Origin: Smallanthus sonchifolius
Lineage: Eukaryota; Streptophyta; Magnoliopsida; Asterales; Asteraceae
Reading direction: 5' to 3'
DNA: 64,000 nucleotides
Assembly: GCA_023525975.1 (NCBI GenBank)
Contig: JAKNSE010000037.1
Coordinates: 744,001 to 808,000 of the forward strand
Part shown: positions 54,958-64,000 of the stretch, in pieces
Numbering within the stretch: the stretch's first letter is position 1
How the letters are laid out: each line of letters opens with the position of its first letter
Position numbers and translations under genes: made by a program
The notes under the pieces: generated by a model
Told to the model about the DNA's origin: nothing
Seen by the model: only the letters and a program-made list of their open reading frames with translations
Database searches by the model: none

Positions 54958-57900
54958 TGTAGACAACGTATTGCACCCCCAATTTTCACTTCGGGTTATA
55001 CCCGTGGGGCGTGACCCGAGAGGATCTTTACCATCATGTTACTTTGAACGACCACTATATGATTTTCAAATACCTGTTTAAATAAAGCTCGAACGAGCCC
55101 AAAATAAAGTTTAACAAAGTTTAAAGTAATTGTGCGGAAGCAATGTCTTAAAAGTTTACAATGCTAGGATAAATGATTAAAAACGTTTATAAAAAAAAGT
55201 TGCCCATGCATGATAAGCGTGTGACTCCCGTGGGTGCATCCTACCCACATAGCCTAAGCATTCAACGACCTGAGATAAACATGCTAAAACGGGTCAATCT
55301 AACGTTGGTGAGTTCACAGGTTACATGTAAATGAAATCATATTGTAAATGTATTGAAATCATATGTACTTTACACAATCATTGTTGATCAGACAAAACCA
55401 AAAACTATAATAAGCCCGTCAACCGACACTCAACTGTAGCCACTGAAAAGGATGTGGTTCGCCTCTTTGTGCCTAGCACATGAATGAATTAGGTCAATAA
55501 TTTACCCGTTTTACCTCAAGTCAAGTTCGCTCTACTAACCCGGGTAGGGGTTGTTAAACCCAATAGTACTGTTCATGATCACCTCGCTATGGAAAAATTA
55601 ACGGTCGACTCTGAGAGGACGTTGTACTCAACAGTATCAATTTATATAATTAATGTAACTGTGTAAGCATGGAAAGCATGTTTATTGAAAATGTAATACT
55701 TGATCATGTATCTCACCCCAAAGGAAAACAAGTAAAATGGGGCTGTGCGAACTCACCTGATTAAGCGGTGAAATGATGTGCAAAGTCTTAGCAAATCCTG
55801 ATAAGTGAGACGACCTACTCGTGCCCTAGGAAATAGTTAGGACTTTAAGGTCTAAGTGTTGTAAATGTTTGACCATGAACCTCTATGCATTCAAATAAGT
55901 TGTTTGAAAAGTGACATTGATATTTCGAAGATGTTTTGACTCGACGACCCGTTGGTGACACGTTATGGACTTAAAACATTCAAATCCTAATATAGAATTC
56001 AAACCTCCTTTCTAAAGCCTATTAACATTCTAATAAACACATTAGAACATTCGATTATAATTTAGAACTTGAAACCCAACTTTTGATACATTAAAGTTTC
56101 GTTAATTGGAAAGTCAAGTTTTGAGTCATAAACATGACAACTATACAAAGTTAACATTCACATGTGAAATTAGGCATGTTATAACACATATAAGACATTC
56201 CAAGGTTTTGTTGCTAAATATAGACAAGTATGCGGGTTTCGGGTAATTAAAGTTTCCTATTATAGAAAGACCGTGTCAAATTGTCAAGTTTATGGACGAA
56301 CAACATATATTATCATACAATGTACTTAGTTAAGTGTTACTAAGTCACTTAAACCCTCTAATCATGTTAAAAACTTGCAAACATAACTTTTGAAAAATAA
56401 AGTTTCCTCTTTTATAAACCCGAGCCCTAGAGCTCACACATATGCATTTTAACCCATCATTTCCGTCAATAATTCTTCCACAATGTTCACTATATTAGTT
56501 TCATGCTTTAAATGTACCCAATCATCAAGTTTTCATACATGTCAACAAATAAAGTTTCTAAAAATAGAAAACGAGCCTAAAAACATAATGAACAAGTGAT
56601 TTCACAAAAAAATCCATACAATATCTATATCTAGTGTTTATGTATTATTTCCACCAAACAAATCACACCATAACCTCTCCTAACAAAAACCCAAAAATTA
56701 AAGTTTCCGTAGATAGAACCGAGCATGAAATTTCGTTTGACCAAAAGTTCCAACTAGCAAAACTACTCATTTTATCCATTCTCTACACATGTTCAACCAT
56801 TTTTCATCACCAAATCATCCTAAACCTTTTTTCGTTGAGAATTCCTCGTTCCCTCTCGATAGACCAGCGGCGAATTCAAAACTTATCTAATATGAAACCC
56901 AAAATTAAAGTTTCCTTAAATAGCAAAAATGAGCATGCATGTATGATCCAACACTTTAGCAACAAGGTTTTCACATATGATCCATCTATAATCATTACTA
57001 CAACACAATCCATCATCAAATCATCAAGAACATAACATCTACTAAATGCTCATACAATAAAGTTTCCTTATATGGAAACCGAGCTTAAGAACAAAACCCG
57101 AGTCCAAAACCACCAACAATATGTACCATTTAGTTATAAAACTCATTTTATTCTAGAATCCATGGTTAGATCTTGTTAAACATTCATAAAAATTTGACTT
57201 TTACTTGGATGCATGTTCATATGAACATGAATGAAAAGATGATAAAAGGCTCTAGATTCTTACCAAACTCGAAATTGGATGGATTGATGGACAATTCTTC
57301 TTGCAATTGCTTGTTAATCTCACTTGAAAGCTTGATTTTGGTGGAAGTATGGATCAAACAGCAACAACAAAAGATGGAAATGGTGGTGGTGGTGGGGGGG
57401 GGGGGGGGTTCTTGGCCGTAAAAAGAGAGGAAGGAGGAGACTGTGTGAAAAAGTGAGAGTGGGGGGAAGAAGGGGGGTTTATATAGGGTTTTTTTTATAC
57501 CGGGTGGTGAGAAAAGAACAGTCACCGATTTAATTACGGAATTCCCGAACTTGTAAAAGTAAAACGACTTCAAATTAATTTGACTCATGTTGGTATGTTT
57601 AACATATAAAATTTTCAGATTTTTATTTGAAAATGCCGGTACATACTGCATACTGGCTGGACTACGTTGAAACAGAAAGTTTCTTCAAAAATTCTCGAAA
57701 GATTCAAAGAGACCTAAAATAATAGATCACAGTATTATGTGTAATTTGTACGCACCAAATATACGTCTAAGTGTCTGCTTAAATTAATCAACTAGCTAGT
57801 GCACACTGCGTGTCTGCCGGACTGTGATGAAAATAAAAGCGTCTCCAAAAATTACAGAAAAATTCATATAGGAGTGATTTATTATATCACAGTGTTGCGT

Positions 57901-58138
57901 ATAATTTACACGCACATATTATATGTCTAGGTATTTGTTTTAATTTATCACCAACGGTCGTGCTAAACGACGCGTGTTTGACCTGCTAATCTTCTGGATT
58001 ACCGACACGTGTAAACGAATTGAATTACTAAGTGTGAAATGAACTTAATTACTATAAAATTAAGTGTGATACATGTCATATACTATAATATATGTTTTAA
58101 CTGGGTATGGATATCAACCTGAAATTTGCTGGGTCACA
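54958..58138 (-). mobile_element. Probable solo LTR of a gypsy-type element (~3.2 kb)
   Basis: On the minus strand it starts TGTGACCCAGCAAATTTCAG (58138), has a TATA box (CTATATAAAC) at about 57475-57485, and ends near GAAAATTGGGGGTGCA (54974) or TTGTCTACA (54958). Its phrase CCCGAGAGGATC-like end and GGTGAGTTC-like splice-type phrase (about 55310) look like other Asteraceae gypsy LTRs. There are no adjacent PBS, internal region or clear target duplication. A G/GGT run lies at 57382-57412. Frames on both strands inside are short and lack domains. Confidence 0.5.
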
Positions 58139-58467
58139 AATAGAGCTCGTCTATTATTGATATTTCAGATAAGTCATTTATTAAAATAGTTAGACAGTCA
58201 ACGTTCAAATAAAACCGATTTTGATAGACTAAACGTGTTAATGGGATTTATACCCCACCTGTTTACGACTCCACGATTCAAACTAGAATGAAAACGAGAA
58301 AGCCTCCATTCCATGGTCGTAATTTTTCTATGACAACTCGTGTGATGGGCTTTATTAACCTTTCATATTGCGAGACTTTCCCTTCATATAATTTGAAACT
58401 GACTTATGTTACCTAACCTTAAATATTCATCACCCTGTTTGTTGACAACTAGTTCCTTGTATCTAAA

Positions 58468-59700
58468 ATGCTAAGCAGGATAATGAGCTCTGCAACTGGA
58501 GAGGGCAAAAACCTGTATTCATCAACCGCAGCAGATACCATTCTCCGTTTTTCTCTTGCCGAAATTCAATCTGCAACCAATAACTTTGATGATGAACTGA
58601 TGATTGGAAAGGGTGGATTCGGAACAGTGTACAAAGGTCAAATTTCTAGTGAAGAAGGTGGTCATGTTGTAGCCATCAAACGGAGGGATTCTATGTCCAA
58701 CCAAGGGGAACTTGAGTTTACGGCCGAGATTGATACGCTTTGTAAGTTTCGCCACCGTCACTTGGTATCTCTCATTGGCTGTTGTGATGATAACGAGGAG
58801 AAGATCCTTGTTTATAAATATATGCCGAATGGAAGCCTCTACCATCATCTACATCTTGTTCACACTCCTTTAAGTTGGGTGACACGGCTCAAGATAGCCA
58901 TAGATGCTGCACGTGGTTTGGACTATCTTCACACCCGTGTACGCACTGGACATGGATTCATACATCGTAGCGTGAAGAGTTCAAACATTCTTTTAGACGA
59001 GAACTGGGCAGCTGTGATCTCAGGTTTAGGGTTGTCCATAATTGGCCCAACTGATCCATTGATTCCTTATGTTGAAGACACTGTTAAAGACACATTTGGA
59101 TATCTTGATCCAGTGTATTTACTTTCTGGAAATTTAACATGGAAATCAGATGTGTACTCATTTGGGGTTGTATTATTTGAACTGCTATCTGGAAGACAAG
59201 CAATACTAAACGAAGAAGGGGAAGGGGATAGTAGATTGGTAACGTGGGCTCAAAAACATGTGAAAGAAAGAAATATTGATCAGATTGTTGATTCTAAGAT
59301 CAAGGGAACCATTTCTACCAAATGTTTAATAAGGTTCGCTAAAATTGCAGAAAGTTGTGTGCACCTTGATTTTAAAGTACGGCCTACGATGAGTGAGCTA
59401 GTGCTCTCACTTGAGGCTTTACTACAGGAGAAATCTGACAGTTCTGCCAAGTTATCAAGCAGAATGGAACTACAGGAGAAATCTGAAAGCATAAATCTGG
59501 TATTCACAAACTTTTCACTGATAGTGTTCATAACTATTTTACGTGTCATCTTTTAGAGATTTTTTTTCCCTGACCATAACCTTTATCTCCCCTTTTTTTT
59601 GCATTCTTAGACAAAAGTGGAACAAGTTCAAAAAAGAGCACGACAACAAAAAAGAACCAGCAGGTCATTGAAGGAAAAATTTCCACCTATAATGAATTGA
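58468..59700 (+). CDS. Receptor-like cytoplasmic pseudokinase (CrRLK1L/FERONIA-like kinase domain)
   Basis: Two exons, 58468-59499 and 59611-59700 (GTATTC...TTCTTAG intron), 373 residues, phase 0. Kinase domain residues ~41-325: Gly loop GKGGFGTVY (47-55), Lys71 in VVAIK, Glu of helix C in EFTAEIDTL, LVYKYMPNGSL, then HRSVKSSN where HRD should be (Asp to Ser, residue 168), and SGLGLS where SDFGLS should be (Asp to Gly, 186). YLDPVY, WKSDVYSFGVVLFELLSGR and RPTM are intact. The sequence resembles the kinase domain of Catharanthus-type receptor kinases but has no signal peptide, ectodomain or membrane span, so it is cytoplasmic in type. Loss of both Asp residues predicts no catalysis, so a scaffold or decoy role is possible. 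The basic second exon ends ...KEKFPPIMN. Confidence 0.85.
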
Positions 59701-59734
59701 AATTGCAAGGAAGGTCTTTGGAAGGGCATATGCT

Positions 59735-59860
59735 TGGGTGAGGGGATAATACTGGATGGCACATTAAAGTTAATAAAACAACAGGTTTCCCGTGGAAGGA
59801 TAATACTGGATTGCCCATTGCAGTTAAGAAGCTTCGTCGCTACATAAATCGATCATTTGT
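59735..59860 (+). pseudogene. Fragment of a second kinase N-terminus
   Basis: About 40 codons with phrases like GWGDNTGWHIK and NTGLPIAVKKLRRY, similar to the strand 1-3 region of RLCK kinases (GTGLVVAVKKL). Contains a short internal duplication (GATAATACTGGAT twice at 59742 and 59798) and no start or rest of a kinase. From 59880 to 60320 nothing recognisable remains. Confidence 0.4.
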
Positions 59861-60320
59861 TTAGAAAGAAAATAATGCATGTTTAACAACTAAATTGGAG
59901 GATGATCCATTGAGGCGAAGTAGGTTGATCTATCTAAATATGAATAATGACCCATTAAGTCGTTCCGTTTAAATATACTCTTATTATCCCAATTTGGACT
60001 AGAATATATATTATTTTGATTAATTGGCCGCAGTAACTTTGGTACAAGTAGACCAAAAACTACCGGGTCTTAACATTTATCTTACCATTTACTACTTAAT
60101 TTCCTCAAACCTCCCCCCACCCCTCTCATCTACTTTTTTCCTATTACCATTTTTCTAAGTATTGCAGTTGAAAGGTTTCCTGTTTAATGCTTCTTTTAAA
60201 TGTTTTAAACATGAGTATTTTTTTTTTCTGTGAGATCTGTTTATTTTGCTGATAATAATATTTTGAGCATGATAGTTTTGTAACAACAAGATCTGTAAGA
60301 TTATATATATACACACACAT

Positions 60321-61185
60321 TTAGAGGTGCACATTCGTACCGGATTCGTGATCCGAAACCAATTTGGGTGACCAGTGTGAAACCGAACCGATCCGCCGGA
60401 TGGGGACCAAAACAATTTGACCCTTGGCACCTTTTAGAAACCGGATTGTGTGAAACCAAATTGAGAAAGCAGATTTAAAACCGTTTTGAACCGCTTGGAA
60501 ACTTGCAAAGTTTTGACCATTTTGACCTTTTTGCCCCCATTTGTTTGTATATGAATGTATTGGATGTGTTGTCTTAATCACAACGTACATTCGATCATAA
60601 AACACTCTATAATCTCTCAAAACTCAAAAACGCACTCTAATAGCATTTGGATGTGGTCAATAACAAACTTATTTTGGTGTTGATCCTCGTCAAGCAACTT
60701 AACGCTCGTTGTGGTTATACTTACAAAACGAAACACGAAGATTCGGCAACACTTTGATTTGTGGAAAATGTCGATCGGTAAAAAAAAAGCTCGATGCGAG
60801 AAATGTGGTGGATTTTTTAAAGATAGAAACCCAACAATTACAATGACAAAGTTGGTGATTCAAGTAAGTTTGTTGTTCGACCACTTCTATTGCAATTTTT
60901 AGTTTTTGTAATTTCTAAAATTAAAAAAAATGTTACTTTTTATTTTGATTTTATAGTAGTTAAGTTATTTTTGAACAAACAAAAAACAATAGTAATAAAA
61001 AAAAACTTTATATTAATTTATGAAAACTGAATTTTCAAACTGATCCCCGATCAGATCCAGTTTGAATCAGTTTTAAATCCGACTTAGTTTAGCCCAATCT
61101 AGTCTCATGACTCAACCCGAACTAGTTTATAAATCACCCTGATTTCACCAAAAAACCGGTTTTGTGCAACTCTCTAAGTTGAACT
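60321..61185 (+). mobile_element. hAT-like element remnant with a BED finger
   Basis: Ends look like weak inverted repeats (TAGAGGTGCACATTCGTACCGG at the left; inverse TTAGAGAGTTGCACAAAACCGG at the right), with the ACCGG/AACCG-rich subterminal sequence common in plant hATs. Inside, 60735-60870 encodes HFDLWK...KKARCEKCGGFFK, the first half of a BED zinc finger. The finger's His/Cys end and the transposase are missing. No matching 8-bp duplication. Confidence 0.5.
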
Positions 61186-61594
61186 TAGATTCTCAACTAT
61201 AAACATATCACAATACTTCCAATGATGTTTGATTCTAAAGGGCCACACAACGGTCAACGTAAACAAATAAATGTGTTTAAAACAATTTAAACACATTAAC
61301 GGGAATCAATGTTGTAGATCAAGTGTTGTTCAAAGACAATACATGATGGTCCTTTTAATTAGTTGAGATTAATGAAAACAATAACAACTAACATCTTTTC
61401 ACTCAATGATTCAATATGAAGAAAATATCAAGAATAGAGGAATTTACTTTCAAGCTCTATTGTATTAGTCTCTCAAAGGTTACAAGAGTGCAAGAACGCA
61501 TAAGTTTACAAGTGGGAAACTTAGTACATATATAAAGCTCTACTAGCTGCCTCATGCATGAGACGACTTTCCTAGAATAAATATGGACCATTGA

Positions 61595-63204
61595 TGTGTT
61601 TGTGAATTAAGTATATAAAAATATAAATAAATATATTTTTACGATGATTGATATCACAAGATCAGGTTTTAAATTTATAAATTAAAATGATAATTACGTT
61701 AACTTAAAACACACGCAATAGGCAAGTGTACCTATCGCAGCGTAATATAGTAAGGTAAGAACCAAGTATCGAACCAATGGACACGGTCGAGTTACAATAC
61801 TCAACTTTTGTTATCGTTTAGCCGGATTAATTAGTAAGTGGGTTTTGTGTGCTTGTGAAGCAGAAAAGTAAATAACGGTAAAGTAAATAACATAAAAGTA
61901 AAAATGTGCGTGAAGTGTGTAACAGAAATATAACTAGATTAAAATGATCAGATTACGAAATGTATTGCTTCAGGATTCGAATCAGCTTGGTACGTGATAA
62001 TGTTAGGTTAACTAATTCAGTGGTATGACTACTACAAACTTGTGACCCGGGTCACCGCTAGAGCCTCGTCCTCACGACATTTGATTTGCAAATTATATTC
62101 TTTAAAAAGTGGTAGTGCCTCCCGTTAGGGACAACATTTACCCTCAACCCATCGAATGGTCATCTCCTGGTTGGATAAAGACATCGGACTCAAAATGCTT
62201 TATATTGAGTTAAATAAGTGATTATATTTTGCTCACCGGGAGGCGGTGTACAATGGGACCAAGTATAAAGACGTACCGTTCCCAACATGAGTTCACCAAT
62301 TCTTGGTCGCATAATAATCTCGTATAAAGACGTACGATGTTAGAAGTATAGACCAAGCCTTGGCTTATCAATCTCTGCTCGTATAAAGACGTACGAGTTT
62401 CAAAGGAAGTTTGATTAAAAAGGGTTTTACAATCTTACTTTTTAAAATCAAGACACTCACAAATATAAAAACGGATTTAGACAATAATAAAGGCCCATCA
62501 AAAGATGGTTTTTGAGGACGAATTAGTTAAAGACATAAACATACCACTTCATTAATAGATTAAACATTAACATGCACCAAACATCATCTTCACCCTAGCA
62601 ATACAAAGAATTTTAGCCACGAATGGCCATAACGACTAGCGTAATGATGAGTTTCGTAGGCTCCCCTATTGTGAAACAAGGAGGTGGAGCCCTCTACTCT
62701 CTACTCTAACTACGAGAATGCTCTCTTCTTGAGTGTAATTTTGCTCTGGATTGGTGTGTGGAATGAAGAACCCAAGCCTCCTATTTATAGGCCTCAAAAT
62801 GTGCAACGCACGGCCGTGCAATGGGTTGCACGGTCGTGCAAAGGCCCAGGGAATCAAACAGGGTACAGAGGACACGGTACCGGGCCGTGGGGGCAGAGAA
62901 GGACAATGCATGACCGTGCATCCCTCACCTTTTCCCCAGCTTTGTCTTGTAGCTTCTTGTTGACTATTGTTGACCAATTTTGACTTCTTGGGGGTCAATG
63001 CTCCGAGAATAAACCTTCTAGAAGCTTGAATTCTTGGTGTTCTTGATATAATTTAGCCTGATTTGTATTTTCAACACCGAATAATCTGCAATTACAAAAT
63101 ATATGTGTTTTAAGCATAAATTGCAAGGTTATTATTCAATTTAGTACCATAATGTGGGATTATTATGTATGTAAAATATGTATAAATGATGACATATCAT
63201 AACA
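61595..63204 (-). repeat. LTR (1.6 kb) of a Tat/Athila-like element, inverse copy of the element T LTR
   Basis: On the minus strand it starts TGTTATGATATGTC right after a polypurine-like TTTAAGTGTGCGG and ends TTCACAAACACA at 61595. It shares blocks with 12943-14425 (GTCTTTATACGAG-type repeated phrases; GTGAGGACGAGGC; the CAATAGGTACACTTGCC segment). Since the PPT precedes it, it is the 3' LTR of an element that continues beyond 64,000. A TATA box (CCTATAAATAG) lies at about 62785 on the minus strand. The 400 bases left of it, 61186-61594, hold nothing recognised. Confidence 0.75.
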
Positions 63205-63217
63205 CCGCACACTTAAA
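63205..63217 (-). other. Polypurine tract before the minus-strand LTR
   Basis: The minus strand reads TTTAAGTGTGCGG directly before the LTR start at 63204; the same tract type (AAGTGTGGGG) is seen at 16514-16524. Confidence 0.6.
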
Positions 63218-63756
63218 CTTTGCTTGTGCTCAAGCAAACTCATGCATGATCACACCCATAACTAAAAACTTTACAAAGGTAATGGAATTTCAACTAGTGT
63301 CGAAACTCTGGGATAACTCTTGAGATGTTTATTCTATTTTTGTGATTTTCTTGTTTTAAGGTGATGGAATCCATAACAAGCCTACTAAAACGTTGATTAT
63401 GCAAAAATTCCTCACTACTCACAATGTTCACTCAACTCTAGGGTTATATATATGGATAATGTAAACTAAGTGGGACACTCGAGTTCGAATTGAATTATGC
63501 AATGGTCATAAGCTTGTATGCAAATCAAGTCTCCACCAACTAACTAAGTAGTATGCATGAATCAAGAGGACTTTAAAGGGTTGTAATGTGGCTAAAGTAA
63601 AACTAAAGGTGAAAATGAAAATCTTTTTGAATTTTTAGGGGTTTTAAAGGGGTTTGAAGGGCTGCAGCTATCGCGAAACACTCAGCTACGGCCTCATGGC
63701 TTAAAATGGAAAGTACTAAAAGGTCCCTCTACAGTACTTAGATCATGAGGGTATAA

Positions 63757-63999
63757 CTAATCTGAGGGCTCGTTTATGGTCAGATTTCCAAGACCAAGAT
63801 CTCTTATCAGGTTCAACTCGTCCCTTACTGCGTAATACACATTGCTGCCTTTTTGTATGATTCTTTCGGCTCGTAGCCTAACAGCTCCTACTTCAATCAG
63901 ATGTGTATACTCATTTTGGGAGTCAGTTTGATTCTTGCTACACTTTCCATTGTGGCTCCAGTTGCCACACTTTCTACATCTACCGTATCTTTTGGCTCT
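63757..63999 (-). CDS. C-terminal end of a zinc-knuckle protein, partial (runs off the window)
   Basis: 81 codons on the minus strand, open to the window edge, ending at TAG (63757-63759). It begins with basic RAKRYGRCRKCGNWSHNGKC, a CX2CX4HX3C motif preceded by Lys/Arg, like the C-terminal knuckle of MuDR/MULE transposases (KRC..C...GHN..TC), then a 55-residue tail with RLRAERII. It lies 550 bp before the PPT and LTR of the Tat-like element and on the same strand. It is either an extra ORF of that element derived from a MULE transposase or a nested MULE fragment. Confidence 0.5.
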   Translation of the reverse strand, partial: RAKRYGRCRKCGNWSHNGKCSKNQTDSQNEYTHLIEVGAVRLRAERIIQKGSNVYYAVRDELNLIRDLGLGNLTINEPSD

Positions 64000-64000
64000 T

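Noticed and set aside
57382..57412. Poly-G run as a sequencing or assembly artefact only
   Set aside because: Could be partly an artefact, but GGT repeats before it make slippage more likely. Not treated as a feature with function.
56634..57651. Frames of 133 and 144 codons on opposite strands in the 54.9-58.1 kb segment
   Set aside because: They lie in a probable LTR, are low-complexity (Asn/Ile/Ser-rich or Phe/Pro-rich), cover a poly-G run and have no family features.
62666..62998. Overlapping frames of ~100 codons on both strands at 62.7-63.0 kb
   Set aside because: They fall within the R/U5 part of the Tat-like LTR just after its TATA box. Three overlapping frames in different phases suggest chance in GC-richer sequence.

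Overview
The window is nuclear DNA from a eudicot plant. Composite family (Asteraceae) is my best guess. The reasons are a TIR-NBS-LRR resistance gene with plant GT-AG introns, copia and gypsy retrotransposons with plant initiator-Met-tRNA primer sites, CTAG-ended plant Helitrons, and LTR and 3' ORF types that I associate with Asteraceae. The family assignment is inference. Most of the window is transposable element, much of it nested.

Region 1-17,242 is a three-layer retrotransposon nest. The oldest layer is a Tat/Athila-like element (pieces 12,943-16,540). A gypsy-like element inserted into its 5' LTR (TSD GCATG on the right side). That insert's 3' LTR is split into 711-803 and 10,402-12,942 by a complete minus-strand non-autonomous LTR element at 804-10,396 (TSD CGTAT, 3.0 kb LTRs). 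The old LTR also carries a solo LTR at 13,808-14,312 (TSD TTGTG).

Region 17,243-30,071 is one 12.8 kb Ty1/copia element with 699 bp LTRs, TSD AACAT, PBS and PPT. It has a three-zinc-knuckle gag, pol, and about 4.3 kb of extra, frame-broken coding sequence between RNase H and the 3' LTR. Region 30,072-36,656 is intergenic and holds Helitrons, MITEs, a broken hAT transposase and a strange 1.27 kb retroelement with inverted LTR sequence and arrays of about 21-nt palindromes.

Region 36,657-51,784 is a TIR-NBS-LRR gene on the plus strand. Its reading frame appears open across all recognisable exons, but intron 1 is 5.8 kb long because of nested copia elements. A later interval of 4.4 kb holds nested Helitrons, copia and gypsy fragments and a Tourist-like MITE. 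The 3' tail exons exist in two related copies.

Region 51,785-64,000 holds CACTA, LINE and hAT remnants, tandem repeats, a probable 3.2 kb solo LTR, and a receptor-like cytoplasmic kinase gene (58,468-59,700) that lacks both catalytic Asp residues and is therefore a predicted pseudokinase. It ends with a minus-strand LTR of the same Tat/Athila-like family seen near 13 kb, preceded (on its own strand) by a short zinc-knuckle ORF. The TNL and the pseudokinase are the only two plausible host genes; both belong to families used in immunity and signalling.
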